Source: UBA1546 sp049302185 (GTDB lineage: Bacteria > Nitrospirota > Thermodesulfovibrionia > Thermodesulfovibrionales > UBA1546). Taken from it: a DNA stretch of 64,000 nucleotides. The stretch covers positions 4,033-68,032 of the forward strand of contig JBAQLV010000027.1 in assembly GCA_049302185.1 (NCBI GenBank), given 5' to 3'. The notes under the pieces were generated by a model that did not search any database, was not told the origin of the DNA, and saw only the letters and a program-made list of their open reading frames with translations. How positions within the stretch are numbered: the stretch's first letter is position 1; each line of letters opens with the position of its first letter. Shown here piece after piece: positions 33,787 through 42,246 of the stretch. Both the position numbers and the translations under genes were made by a program.

Positions 33787-33891
33787 TGGAGAGGGGTAGT
33801 GGGAATTGAACCCACCACGACAGCTTCCATCAAGCTTTTTACCGTGATACTGGTTTTGCAGACCAGCAGGGGCGACAGCCCCATACCCCCC
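33787..33891 (-). tRNA. tRNA with selenocysteine-tRNA architecture and GCA (Cys) anticodon
   Basis: 105 bases including an encoded CCA. Acceptor: GGGGGGTA (33891-33884) pairs over 8 bp, one G.U, with TACCCCTC (33798-33791); position 73 is U. D-arm: 5-bp GGGGC/GCCCC with a 4-base loop. Anticodon arm: GCTGGT-CTGCAAA-ACCAGT, anticodon GCA (33859-33857). Variable arm: 33 bases folding as CACGGT/GTCGTG and AGCTT/AAGCT around an AAAA bulge and GATGG loop. T-arm: GTGGG-TTCAATT-CCCAC. The 8+5 bp branch, tight D-loop and long variable arm are those of bacterial tRNA-Sec, whereas the GCA anticodon and U73 are tRNA-Cys identity elements. Likely a cysteine-accepting Sec-like tRNA; see findings. Confidence 0.85.
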
Positions 33892-33907
33892 ACGCATCAT
33901 ATAATTT

Positions 33908-33932
33908 ATTATAGGAAAAATAAATAAGTCAA
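33908..33932 (-). promoter_or_regulatory. probable promoter of the Sec/Cys-like tRNA
   Basis: Minus strand TTGACT (33927-33932) and TATAAT (33908-33913) with only 13 bases between them; transcription would begin about ten bases upstream of the mature 5' end. The short spacer is unusual for sigma-70 and is shared with the dsrC upstream region. Confidence 0.5.
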
Positions 33933-33997
33933 ATAGAAAATATCTATACAAAAGGGAAGATGTATAGACTGTTAGACAAGGTTACGCAGGGGAGGGT

Positions 33998-34900
33998 TTA
34001 ATGGGATTTAAATGTCTTTGATTTAGTTTTGATATATTCTAAGAATATATTATATGCAAGTGGTGATGTCCTTTTTTGATGGGTCACAATATAAAATTTC
34101 CTCTTCATCTCTATATTTGTCAGCTTTATCTCTTTGAGTATCCCATATTTTAGTTCATCCTTTACAGAGAGCCTTGATAGTATTGAGACCCCCAGTCCTT
34201 CCTTTACAGCCTGTTTTATAGCATCTGTAGAGCCAAAGATTCCTGAAATCTTGATGTCTTCAAAAGAAATGCCCCTTTCTTCTAATATCTTTTCTGTCTC
34301 CCTTCTTGTGCCAGAGCCTTCTTCACGCAAGACCATCGGGAATTTAATTAATTCATTCAATGTTGTCCTTTCTTTTTTCAGCATGGATGGAGCGGATACG
34401 ACGATTAACTCGTCTTCCATAAACGGCATATAGTGTATCTGTTCATTTCCAAGTTTTGAACCTACAATGCCAATCAGGAGTTCGTGTTTTAACACCTTTT
34501 TAATGATTTCTTCCGAGTCTGCTATGGCTATTTGGAAAAAGACAGAAGGGTATTTTTTCTTAAATGACGATATTATTGCCGGCATAAGATATGTGCCTGG
34601 TATTGTACTTGCGCCGATAATCAGTTCGCCTGTTATTTCCTTTTTAAATTGTCCGATGACATCTTTTATGTTGTCTGCCTTTTCTGTAATCTCCATTGCA
34701 TGATTATATAAGACTTCAGCTTCTTTTGTGGGCATGATTGTCCTTCCGAGCCTGTCAAACAATTTGCAGTTGAGTTCTTCCTCAAGAGATTTTACATGGT
34801 CGCTTATAGTTGGCTGTGTGAGACTCAGTTCTTCTGATGCCTTCGAAAAGCTTTTATTCTTAAAGACTGACAAAAAGACTTTTAGATGATGTATGTCCAT
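33998..34900 (-). CDS. LysR-family transcriptional regulator
   Basis: 300 residues from the ATG at 34898-34900 (MDIHHLKVFLSVFKNKSFSK), seven bases after the acpS stop; the frame is open 11 codons further but inside acpS. N-terminal winged helix (1-60, ..SLTQPTISDHVKSLEEEL..) and substrate-binding domain from 90 (IGASTIPGTYLMPAI). Similar regulators of sulfur assimilation belong to the CysB/CysL-like group. The neighbouring LysR remnant, operator-like repeat and sulfur-carrier genes suggest it controls the yedE cluster, which is an inference. Confidence 0.88.
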   Translation of the reverse strand: MDIHHLKVFLSVFKNKSFSKASEELSLTQPTISDHVKSLEEELNCKLFDRLGRTIMPTKEAEVLYNHAMEITEKADNIKDVIGQFKKEITGELIIGASTIPGTYLMPAIISSFKKKYPSVFFQIAIADSEEIIKKVLKHELLIGIVGSKLGNEQIHYMPFMEDELIVVSAPSMLKKERTTLNELIKFPMVLREEGSGTRRETEKILEERGISFEDIKISGIFGSTDAIKQAVKEGLGVSILSRLSVKDELKYGILKEIKLTNIEMKRKFYIVTHQKRTSPLAYNIFLEYIKTKSKTFKSH

Positions 34901-34907
34901 CTCTAAA

Positions 34908-35279
34908 TCACTTTTCCAGCACAACACAGGCAATGCCGTATTCTTTTTCGTGGCTCAGGCTGAGGGCTGTTTGTTTTATTGACTTGTCACTGAAGAATTT
35001 CTTAAGCCTGCCGCTGATTTTTATATCAGGCCTGCCATTTGCGGCATTTATAACTTCAATATCAGTCAGCGACACAGGAACCTCAGAGCCTATCGCCTTT
35101 ATTAAAGCCTCTTTCGCCGCAAAACGGACTGACAAGGAAAGATAAGGGTTCTTTTTCTCATAGCAATATGAAATCTCACTTTGCGTAAAAACCCTTTCAA
35201 GGAATTTCCTGCCCCACCTGTCAACAACATCCTTCATTCTCTCAATCTTAACAAGGTCTATTCCGACGCCGTAAATCAT
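34908..35279 (-). CDS. acpS: holo-[acyl-carrier-protein] synthase
   Basis: 123 residues, standard length. MIYGVGIDLVKIERM with metal-binding Asp8 and the downstream RFAAKEALIKAIG helix (Glu in AAKEA) are the AcpS signature. It transfers 4'-phosphopantetheine from CoA to acyl-carrier protein. The ATG overlaps the pdxJ stop by four bases, the classical pdxJ-acpS pair. Confidence 0.96.
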   Translation of the reverse strand: MIYGVGIDLVKIERMKDVVDRWGRKFLERVFTQSEISYCYEKKNPYLSLSVRFAAKEALIKAIGSEVPVSLTDIEVINAANGRPDIKISGRLKKFFSDKSIKQTALSLSHEKEYGIACVVLEK

Positions 35280-35980
35280 AGAAATACCTTCATCTCCCTC
35301 ACAGCCCTCTCCATCCCCACAAGCACTGCCCTTGCGATGATACTGTGCCCTATATATAATCCTCTCAGTCCCTCTATGGCAGCTATATTTTTAACATTAA
35401 AATAATTAAGCCCGTGTCCTGCATTAGCGCTAAGTCCCAGACTCAACGCATCTTTGACAGACCGTGCAACTTTTATAAGTTCCTTTTCCTGTTTATTGCC
35501 CTTTGCATTAGCATAAAGCCCTGTGTGTATCTCTACCATATCAGCGCCTGTTTCTTTGGATACGGCAATGTCATCAGTTGAGGGATTTATAAAAAGGCTG
35601 ACAGGTATCCCTGCGCCCTGAATCCTCCTGATTGCATTTTTAAGATTTGATTTCTGCCGTTTAACATCAAGCCCGCCCTCTGTTGTAAGCTCCTCTCGTT
35701 TCTCAGGCACAAGCGTCACCATATCAGGCTTTACCTTCAACGCAATGCCTATCATCTCTTTTGTAGCTGCCATCTCCAGATTTAACTCAACAGGGATGAC
35801 TTCCCGTAATATCCTTAAATCCCTGTCATGTATATGCCTCCTGTCCTCCCTGAGATGAACAGTAATGCCGTCAGCTCCGCCAAATACCGCAAGAGTTGCA
35901 GCCATAACAGGGTCAGGCTCCATGCCTTTCCTTGCCTCTCTCACAGTAGCAACATGGTCAACGTTAACTCCGAGAATCAT
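35276..35980 (-). CDS. pdxJ: pyridoxine 5'-phosphate synthase
   Basis: 234 residues from ATG 35978-35980 (MILGVNVDHVATVREARKG), GGAGG six bases upstream; an ATG 18 bases earlier is before that site. TIM-barrel enzyme that condenses 1-deoxyxylulose 5-phosphate with 3-amino-2-oxopropyl phosphate. Visible family motifs: GADGITVHLREDRRHI and LSANAGHGLNYFN. Co-transcribed with acpS. Confidence 0.97.
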   Translation of the reverse strand: MILGVNVDHVATVREARKGMEPDPVMAATLAVFGGADGITVHLREDRRHIHDRDLRILREVIPVELNLEMAATKEMIGIALKVKPDMVTLVPEKREELTTEGGLDVKRQKSNLKNAIRRIQGAGIPVSLFINPSTDDIAVSKETGADMVEIHTGLYANAKGNKQEKELIKVARSVKDALSLGLSANAGHGLNYFNVKNIAAIEGLRGLYIGHSIIARAVLVGMERAVREMKVFL

Positions 35981-36034
35981 GCATCTCCTCCACTCCAATT
36001 ATAAATTTTAAATTAGTCTAACACAAAATCTCTT

Positions 36035-37777
36035 TCAATCAGTATCTGTTACTCTTATGAGCGTTCCCCTTTTTTGTGTCCCATACCTGAAAACAGTAAT
36101 GCCCTTGCACCCCTTATCATAAGCCAGCATAAAAGCCCTTTCAACATCTTCTCTTCTTGCCTTGTGCGGCATGTTTATGGTCTTTGATACTGCATTGTCC
36201 GTGAATTTTTGGAAACACGCCTGCATTTCTATGTGATCCTCAAATGGAATCTCATGAGCGGTTTTAAATAATTTTCTGACATCATTGGGGATTTCTTTGA
36301 TGCCGTGGATACTGCCTCTGTTTATGACCTGCTCTTTTAATGCCTCTGAATAAAAACCTCTCTCCCTCGCAATATCAAAAAAATACCTGTTAATCTCAAA
36401 GAGTTCCGTGTCCAGAACAAGTTTTTTGTACGCCAGCGCAAAGAGCGGCTCTATCCCGCTTGAGCAATCCGCAACCATGGACAGGGTTCCGGTCGGAGCT
36501 ATTGTAGTTGTGGTTGCATTCCTCACACAAGGCATATCAGGAGCATCATAGACAGAGCCCTTGAAATTCGGAAAGACTCCGCGCTCACGCGCCAGTTCTA
36601 CAGATGCATTCTTTGACTCATCCCGTATAAACTTCATTAGCATTTCCCCAAGCTCAAACGCCTTTTTATGGTTGTAAGGCAGCCCCATGAGTATCAGCAT
36701 ATCAGCCCATCCCATCACACCGAGACCTATCTTCCTGTTGCCTTTGTGCATCGCCTCTATTGCAGGCAGAGGATATTTATTCACGTCTATGGAATTATCA
36801 AGAAACCTCACAGCGGTTTTTATGTCTCTGGATAGCAAATCCCAATTAATCAGTTCGGAGTTTTTCATCTTGCATCTTGCATCCTGCATCCTGCATCTTT
36901 CTTTAACATATTTTTCAAGGTTCAGCGATCCCAATATGCATGCCTCGTAAGGAAGCAGAGGCTGTTCACCACATGGATTCGTGGACTCTATGCTGCCGAT
37001 GTTTGGAGTCGGATTATCCCTGTTGATCCTGTCAATGAATATAAGTCCGGGATCTCCTGTCTCCCATGCGCTCTCAACAATCTCCTTAAAAACATCATGC
37101 GCCTTTATCTTCCCAACAACTGTTTCGCTCCTGGGATTTATAAGCTCATATTCTCCTTCATTTTTAAGGACGTCCATAAATGCATCTGTCACTGAAACCG
37201 AGATGTTGAAGTTTGTCAATTCTCCCTCTGTCCTCTTTATGCGGATAAAATCAAGTATATCAGGGTGGTCAATGCGGAGAATCCCCATATTAGCGCCTCG
37301 CCTTGCTCCTCCCTGCTTTATGACATCCGTTGCAGTGTTATATATCTTCATAAAAGAGACAGGGCCGCTTGCGATGCCTCCTGTTGAATGGACAACATCA
37401 GACTTAGGTCTTAATCTTGAAAAAGAAAATCCTGTTCCACCGCCACTCTGAAGAATGAGAGCGGCATTTTTCAGTGTATCAAATATAGAATGCATTGAGT
37501 CATCCACAGGGAGCACAAAACATGCAGCAAGCTGTCCTATCTCTTTTCCTGCGTTCATAAGCGTCGGAGAATTCGGAAGGAATTTAAGAGATGTCATCAA
37601 CTCGTAAAATTTCTCTTCCCACTCAGCAGCATTGCCGCCGTACTGAGTCTCGGCAGCCGCAATAGTCCTTGCAACCCTCCTGAACATCCCTTCAGGAGTT
37701 TCTGTAACCTTCCCTCTTTCGTCCTTGAGGAGATACCTTGCCTTAAGCGCTTTAAGAGCATTTTCAGTCAGATTCAT
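36035..37777 (-). CDS. nrdJ: adenosylcobalamin-dependent (class II) ribonucleotide reductase
   Basis: 580 residues. Motifs: FLPNSPTLMNAGKEIGQLAACFVLPV (first active-site Cys), SGGGTGFSFSRLRP, NPCGEQPLLPYEAC (radical Cys and Glu) and APTGTLSMVADCSSGIEP. It reduces ribonucleotides without oxygen using B12, fitting an anaerobe. The C-terminal cysteine tail of some family members is not present; the protein ends in TQKRGTLIRVTD. A 7-bp-period repeat (36866-36898) adds an odd basic loop CRMQDARCKMKN after residue 290 without breaking the frame. Start ATG at 37777 has no strong ribosome site. Confidence 0.95.
   Translation of the reverse strand: MNLTENALKALKARYLLKDERGKVTETPEGMFRRVARTIAAAETQYGGNAAEWEEKFYELMTSLKFLPNSPTLMNAGKEIGQLAACFVLPVDDSMHSIFDTLKNAALILQSGGGTGFSFSRLRPKSDVVHSTGGIASGPVSFMKIYNTATDVIKQGGARRGANMGILRIDHPDILDFIRIKRTEGELTNFNISVSVTDAFMDVLKNEGEYELINPRSETVVGKIKAHDVFKEIVESAWETGDPGLIFIDRINRDNPTPNIGSIESTNPCGEQPLLPYEACILGSLNLEKYVKERCRMQDARCKMKNSELINWDLLSRDIKTAVRFLDNSIDVNKYPLPAIEAMHKGNRKIGLGVMGWADMLILMGLPYNHKKAFELGEMLMKFIRDESKNASVELARERGVFPNFKGSVYDAPDMPCVRNATTTTIAPTGTLSMVADCSSGIEPLFALAYKKLVLDTELFEINRYFFDIARERGFYSEALKEQVINRGSIHGIKEIPNDVRKLFKTAHEIPFEDHIEMQACFQKFTDNAVSKTINMPHKARREDVERAFMLAYDKGCKGITVFRYGTQKRGTLIRVTDTD
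36866..36898. repeat. heptamer repeat inside nrdJ
   Basis: On the coding strand GATGCAG, GATGCAG, GATGCAA, GATGCAA in tandem (7-bp period, about 4.5 units). The unit is also used between hisG and hisC (39701-39785). The insertion is in frame and encodes a non-conserved Cys/Arg/Lys-rich loop. Confidence 0.85.
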
Positions 37778-37872
37778 AAGGACATTATAGCAGAAAAATT
37801 TCTGAAGTAGCCTATCCCTCTTATTGAAAGAAGACTAACAATTTAATGTATAATTATCAATACGGAGGTTTT

Positions 37873-38067
37873 ATGGAATGCATACAGGAAAAGAATAAAA
37901 AATACTGCAATTGCACTTATGAGCCGTGCGAGAGGAAACACAAGTGCTGTGAATGCCTGCACTACCACAGGAAAAACGGAGAGCTTCCTGCCTGTTTCTT
38001 CAGCAAGGAAGATGAACGCACATATGACAGATCAATAGCCAACTTCATACGCGCATACAAAAAGTGA
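37873..38067 (+). CDS. small cysteine-rich DUF6485-like protein
   Basis: 64 residues with eight cysteines in CxxK-type groups (MECIQEKNKKYCNCTYEPC, KCCECLHYH, ACFF), consistent with a zinc- or Fe-S-binding mini-protein. Start at ATG 37873 with GGAGG upstream. Such proteins are common in anaerobes and uncharacterised. Monocistronic between nrdJ (divergent) and the SurA-like gene. Confidence 0.75.
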   Translation: MECIQEKNKKYCNCTYEPCERKHKCCECLHYHRKNGELPACFFSKEDERTYDRSIANFIRAYKK

Positions 38068-38089
38068 TATTGAAACCCCCTCACCTTAC

Positions 38090-38112
38090 CCCTCTCCCGC
38101 AAGGGGAGAGGG
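38090..38112. repeat. dispersed palindrome CCCTCTCCC / GGGAGAGGG
   Basis: A 9-bp perfect stem with loop GCAAG, preceded by CCCCCTCACCTTAC. This C-rich palindrome type is a common intergenic repeat in many genomes and may also terminate the preceding small gene. It is followed by unrelated sequence to 38186. Confidence 0.65.
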
Positions 38113-38186
38113 AAATATTTGGAACCCCCGATGCAAAGGGTCAAGGAATTCTTTTGATTGAAGGCTAAACACTCTTAAACCAAATA

Positions 38187-38220
38187 CTATTCGCTGACGA
38201 CTGTTCACTATTCACTTGTC
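38187..38220. repeat. heptamer repeat overlapping the end of the SurA-like gene
   Basis: TATTCGC, TGACGAC, TGTTCAC, TATTCAC units (7-bp period; minus strand GTGAATA/GTGAACA). The array overlaps the SurA-like stop codon and supplies its last codons. Confidence 0.75.
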
Positions 38221-38712
38221 CAGTTGAATCTTTATATATGCCTTTGTTCTTAAGTCTTCTATATGCTTTTTCAGTCTTATATTGACCTCTTTTTCAACCA
38301 GATATTCCTCAATCTTTTCCCTTGCATCGTCAAAATCAGTCTTTCCGAATTCTTTTCTGTTTTTATCATAGAATTCCCTCAGGTCATCCTCTGTTATCTT
38401 TATGAATGTTTTGAGCTTGAGCTCTATATACTCCCTGATAACTTCATCCGCATTAGCTCCTTCTATACGCAGCTTCTTTGCCTCGCGCAAGAGGAGCATC
38501 CTGTTTATCTTCGTGTTCAACACCTCTTCTTTTTTTATATCAGGCCTTTTTTTCACCGCAGCCTTGTAATTCTCATCAAGTTCACTCAGGGTTATTGCTT
38601 TGTCATCAACAAAAGCAGCCACCCTGTCAACTACCTCTGCGGAAACAAACGGCAGATTGATAGCCAGCAAAACTGCACAGCCTAAAAATAGAGAGACTTT
38701 AGTTCCTTTCAT
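38212..38712 (-). CDS. periplasmic SurA-N-like chaperone (no PPIase domain)
   Basis: 166 residues. Signal peptide to about residue 25 (..NLPFVSA), then the SurA N-terminal pattern VVDRVAAFVDDKAITLSELDE and a helical body. The parvulin prolyl isomerase domain is missing and the protein ends after KAYIKIQLDK. The final residues are read from a heptamer repeat array, so the gene may be 3'-truncated or reshaped by it. Probable role: binding unfolded outer-membrane proteins. Confidence 0.75.
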   Translation of the reverse strand: MKGTKVSLFLGCAVLLAINLPFVSAEVVDRVAAFVDDKAITLSELDENYKAAVKKRPDIKKEEVLNTKINRMLLLREAKKLRIEGANADEVIREYIELKLKTFIKITEDDLREFYDKNRKEFGKTDFDDAREKIEEYLVEKEVNIRLKKHIEDLRTKAYIKIQLDK

Positions 38713-38814
38713 TTTATACTCTTAATCTTACATCAAAAAATTGAATATTTTCCATGCCCTCATGTATTATAATATGGATCAGAATACGAAGATAAGTTGA
38801 GGAGAAAACTAATT

Positions 38815-39690
38815 ATGAGCAAAATCCTAAAACTCGGTATTCCCAAGGGAAGCCTTCAGGAGTCAACATTAAAACTTTTCAGAAAAGCAGGATACCACAT
38901 CTCGGTATCAAGCCGTTCCTACTATCCGTCCTTTGACGACATTGAAGTTGAGGCGATGCTGATAAGGGCGCAGGAAATGGCAAGATATGTTGAGGACGGA
39001 ATACTTGACTGCGGACTTACAGGCAAAGACTGGATACTGGAGCAGAATGCCGACGTGCATGAGGTTGCAGAACTCATCTATGCAAAGGAAGGTCTAAGGC
39101 CTGTAAAATGGGTCATTGCCGTGCCGAATGACTCAAAGATAAAAAGCGTAAAAGGCTTGAACGGCAAACGCATCGCAACAGAGCTTGTAGGGTTTACGAA
39201 GAGATACCTCAAGGCAAAAGGGATAAAGGCAGAGGTTGATTTTTCATGGGGCGCAACAGAGGTGAAACCGCCCTACCTTGCCGATGCCATAGTTGAGCTT
39301 ACGGAGACAGGCACGTCTTTAAGGGAAAATAATCTGCGAATCGTTGAAACTATTCTTGAGTCAAGCACAAGATTCATTGCCAATAAAAAGGCGTGGCAGG
39401 ACAAGTGGAAAAAACAGAAGATGCAAAATATTGTCATGCTCCTGAAAGGCGCATTGTCTGCCGAGGAGAAAGTCGGGATCAAGATGAACGTTTCTGAGAG
39501 GTCATTTAAACGCGTGATGAGCCTTCTTTCTGCCATGCACTCGCCGACCATATCTGCGCTTTCAGATAAGGGTTGGTATGCCCTTGAAGTGATAATTGAC
39601 GAGAAAGTTGTGCGGGATATTATCCCGAAACTGAAGACTGCGGGAGCGTCAGGCATAGTGGAGTATCAGTTAAATAAGGTGATACCGTAA
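38815..39690 (+). CDS. hisG: ATP phosphoribosyltransferase, long form
   Basis: 291 residues from ATG 38815 (MSKILKLGIPKGSLQESTLKLF) with GAGGAG upstream; a TTG 18 bases earlier is rejected. Length and the C-terminal ACT-like domain (about 215-291) identify the long, histidine-inhibited form that needs no HisZ. First step of histidine biosynthesis. hisC and hisB follow on the same strand. Confidence 0.96.
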   Translation: MSKILKLGIPKGSLQESTLKLFRKAGYHISVSSRSYYPSFDDIEVEAMLIRAQEMARYVEDGILDCGLTGKDWILEQNADVHEVAELIYAKEGLRPVKWVIAVPNDSKIKSVKGLNGKRIATELVGFTKRYLKAKGIKAEVDFSWGATEVKPPYLADAIVELTETGTSLRENNLRIVETILESSTRFIANKKAWQDKWKKQKMQNIVMLLKGALSAEEKVGIKMNVSERSFKRVMSLLSAMHSPTISALSDKGWYALEVIIDEKVVRDIIPKLKTAGASGIVEYQLNKVIP

Positions 39691-39700
39691 ATCATTTACT

Positions 39701-39785
39701 CAGGATGCAGGATACAAGATACAAGATACAGAAAGTAGAAACCTTTGTCTTTATCATACATCTTGCATCTTGCATCATGTATCAG
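39701..39785. repeat. inverted heptamer repeats between hisG and hisC
   Basis: Left half (39701-39731) has GGATGCA and GATACAA units; right half (39755-39785) has the inverse, CATCTTG, CATCTTG, CATCATG. The two halves can form a long hairpin. Intergenic, no gene. Confidence 0.8.
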
Positions 39786-39805
39786 GTGTCAGAAGGTAAA
39801 TAAAG

Positions 39806-40882
39806 GTGCAGAAGTTCAATATAAAGATTAGACACATAAGAAGTCTTATCAAGCCGAACATCCGCAATCTCAGGGCGTATAACGCAAAAGAGATTCCATG
39901 CAGGGTAAAGCTTGATGCGAATGAAAGCCCGTACGGATTTGAGATTAATGATAAAATCTTAAAATCAATTAAAACCAACCGCTACCCTGACCCTGAGGCA
40001 AAGACACTAAAAAAAATAATCTCAAAAAATCTGCGGCTGAATCCTAAGAATATCCTCTTTGGAAACGGCTCTGATGAGCTGATATATTATCTCATAACCG
40101 TTTTCGGCGGCCCTGTTCTGTATCCTGTTCCCACGTTTTCAATGTACGGCATTATCTCTCAGGCGCTCGGAGAAAAAAGGATAGAAGTTCCACTTGATGA
40201 TGAATTTGACCTTGATACAGACAGAATACTGTCTTTAATTAAAAAAGAAAAACCGAGGATTATCTTCCTGAGCAGTCCTAATAACCCCACAGGCAATTGT
40301 TTTTCAGCAGACAGGATTTTAAAGATAGTTGAATTTACCTCGTCACTTGTCACTAGTCACTTGTCACTGGTTGTAATTGACGAGGCATATCAGCCTTTCT
40401 CAAGCGAAAAAGGTTTTCTGCCGATGTTAAGCGACTATAAAAACCTCGTGATTCTCAGAACCCTGAGCAAGATAGGCTTTGCAGGATTGCGGGTAGGCTT
40501 TATGATAGCTGACAGGGAGATAATCAATGAGGTTAACAAGGTAAGGCTGCCATTTAATCTCAATTCTCTTTCACAGGCGGTTGCAGCGGCATTGATTAAA
40601 AACCCCAATACAATAAAATTACACATAGGGCTTATTACATCTGAGAGGGAGAGGCTTCTTAATGAACTGTGGAAGATAAGGGGAATAAAACCCTACCCGT
40701 CTGAGGCTAATTTTATATTATTCAAAGTTAAAAATTCTGATAAAATCTATTACAGGCTTCTTAAAAAAGGCGTACTTGTGAGGAACATGAGAGAAACTGT
40801 TAACGGATGTCTCAGGGTAACTGTTGGGACAAAAAAAGAAAACAATATTTTTATCAAAGCTCTTAAAGAGGTGATGAAATGA
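39806..40882 (+). CDS. hisC: histidinol-phosphate aminotransferase
   Basis: 358 residues, PLP fold-type I. LDANESPYGFE, GNGSDELIYYL, SSPNNPTGNCFS, VVIDEAYQPFS and the PLP-lysine region LRTLSKIGFAGLRVGF are visible. Start GTG at 39806 with AAGG upstream. A 28-base heptamer array (40342-40369) is inserted in frame just before VVIDEAY and encodes SLVTSHLSL. The stop overlaps hisB (ATGA). Confidence 0.95.
   Translation: MQKFNIKIRHIRSLIKPNIRNLRAYNAKEIPCRVKLDANESPYGFEINDKILKSIKTNRYPDPEAKTLKKIISKNLRLNPKNILFGNGSDELIYYLITVFGGPVLYPVPTFSMYGIISQALGEKRIEVPLDDEFDLDTDRILSLIKKEKPRIIFLSSPNNPTGNCFSADRILKIVEFTSSLVTSHLSLVVIDEAYQPFSSEKGFLPMLSDYKNLVILRTLSKIGFAGLRVGFMIADREIINEVNKVRLPFNLNSLSQAVAAALIKNPNTIKLHIGLITSERERLLNELWKIRGIKPYPSEANFILFKVKNSDKIYYRLLKKGVLVRNMRETVNGCLRVTVGTKKENNIFIKALKEVMK
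40342..40369. repeat. heptamer repeat inside hisC
   Basis: GTCACTT, GTCACTA, GTCACTT, GTCACTG: four consecutive 7-bp units. Despite the repeat the reading frame is open. Confidence 0.85.
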
Positions 40883-41466
40883 GAAAAACAGCATTGAAGA
40901 GAAAGACAAAAGAGACAGATATCTCCTTGGACTTAAACCTTGACGGCAGAGGAAGTTATTCAATAAACACCTCCATTCCGTTTCTTGACCATATGCTTTC
41001 CCTGATGTGCAGACACGGACTCTTTGATATTAAACTGAAAGCAAAAGGCGATATAGATATTGACGACCATCACACTGTGGAAGACATCGGAATAGTGCTC
41101 GGCAAGGCTCTCAAGCAGGCAGTCGGAGATATGAAAGGAATAGCGAGATACGGACAGGCATCTGTGCCTATGGATGAGGCGCTTGCCTCGGTAAGCCTTG
41201 ATATCAGCGGAAGGCCCTATTTTGTTTATAAAGTGGAATTCCCGAAAAAGAGCAAACTGAAGGACTTTGACCCTGACCTTATAGAAGACTTCCTTCAGGC
41301 TTTCGTAAGCAGCAGCAGCATTACACTGCACATCACTGTTCTTTACGGAAGGAACATACATCACATAATTGAAGCAGTTTTTAAAGGGCTTGGCAGGGCG
41401 CTCAGAGAAGCAGTTACTATTAATCCAAGGATGAAAGGTATCCCTTCTACAAAGGGCATGATATAA
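40879..41466 (+). CDS. hisB: imidazoleglycerol-phosphate dehydratase
   Basis: 195 residues, monofunctional bacterial type. Metal-binding histidine motifs FLDHMLSLMCRHG and DDHHTVEDIGI in the first half and the HHIIEAVFKGLGRALREA repeat in the second. Coupled to hisC by a 4-base overlap. Confidence 0.97.
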   Translation: MRKTALKRKTKETDISLDLNLDGRGSYSINTSIPFLDHMLSLMCRHGLFDIKLKAKGDIDIDDHHTVEDIGIVLGKALKQAVGDMKGIARYGQASVPMDEALASVSLDISGRPYFVYKVEFPKKSKLKDFDPDLIEDFLQAFVSSSSITLHITVLYGRNIHHIIEAVFKGLGRALREAVTINPRMKGIPSTKGMI

Positions 41467-41490
41467 TCTCTGAGAGGAAATCAAAAAAAG

Positions 41491-42156
41491 ATGTCACTGC
41501 TTTCTAAAATCCCTCTTAATGAGATTAAATACGTCCTCCTCGACATGGACGGGACTCTTCTTGATAAGTATTTTGACGATTACTTCTGGGAGCATCTCGT
41601 CCCTGAAAAATATGCTGATAAAAACTGCATCACATTTGGAAAAGCAAAGGAAGAGCTTCTCATAAAATACAAACACCATGAAGGGACTCTTAACTGGACA
41701 GACATAGATTTCTGGTCAAGAGAGCTTAACCTTGATATACCTGCGCTTAAGGAGCAGATAAGGCACATGATAGAGGTTCATCCACACGTAGAGGATTTTC
41801 TGAAGATGCTGAAAAAAAAGAAAAAGACACTTTTTCTTGTTACAAATGCTCACTACAAGGTTCTTGACCTGAAGTTCAAAAAAACAGAAATAGGAAAATA
41901 TTTTGACGATGCAATCACCTCATTTGAGATGGGGCATCCAAAAGAGACGCTTGAATTCTGGAAAAAGGCTGAAAAAAAGCTCGGATTTAAAAAAGAGGAA
42001 ACGCTGTTTATTGACGATACAGAGGAGGTATTAAGAACAGCAAAGAAATTCGGCATCAGATATATACTTCATAAAGTTGTAGCAAGCTCAAAACTTAAAC
42101 CAAGGCTGTCAAAGGACTTTATGCATATTTTTGATTTTAACGAGCTGATGGAATAA
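41491..42156 (+). CDS. HAD-superfamily nucleotidase, YrfG-like (GMP/IMP)
   Basis: 221 residues. HAD motif I LLDMDGTLLD (nucleophile D and acid D), motif II LVTNAH, and motif III/IV K..FIDDTEEV. The cap region YFWEHLVPEKYADKN matches the YrfG group, which dephosphorylates GMP and IMP. It follows hisB by 24 bases, an arrangement hinting at purine/histidine balance, but substrate is inferred. Confidence 0.8.
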   Translation: MSLLSKIPLNEIKYVLLDMDGTLLDKYFDDYFWEHLVPEKYADKNCITFGKAKEELLIKYKHHEGTLNWTDIDFWSRELNLDIPALKEQIRHMIEVHPHVEDFLKMLKKKKKTLFLVTNAHYKVLDLKFKKTEIGKYFDDAITSFEMGHPKETLEFWKKAEKKLGFKKEETLFIDDTEEVLRTAKKFGIRYILHKVVASSKLKPRLSKDFMHIFDFNELME

Positions 42157-42160
42157 AAAT

Positions 42161-42225
42161 GTCATTCCGTGCTTGACACGGAATCCAGCCCGTTGTTTCT
42201 GGATTCCTGCTTTCGCAGGAATGAC
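42161..42225. repeat. REP-type palindrome before nadB
   Basis: GTCATTCC (42161) and GGAATGAC (42218) close a hairpin with nested GGAATCCAG / CTGGATTCC arms. An open frame into nadB starts within it (ATG 42169) but is spurious. Confidence 0.8.
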
Positions 42226-42246
42226 GCGAAGGTTGTATTTTTAAAG

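Noticed and set aside
33718..33951. A 77-codon minus-strand frame covering the tRNA.
   Set aside because: It is the tRNA gene read as protein; only the last 12 codons have their own ribosome site.
42169..42246. N-terminal extension of NadB from ATG 42169.
   Set aside because: Those codons are the translation of a REP palindrome; homology begins at METETVDFLIIGSG.
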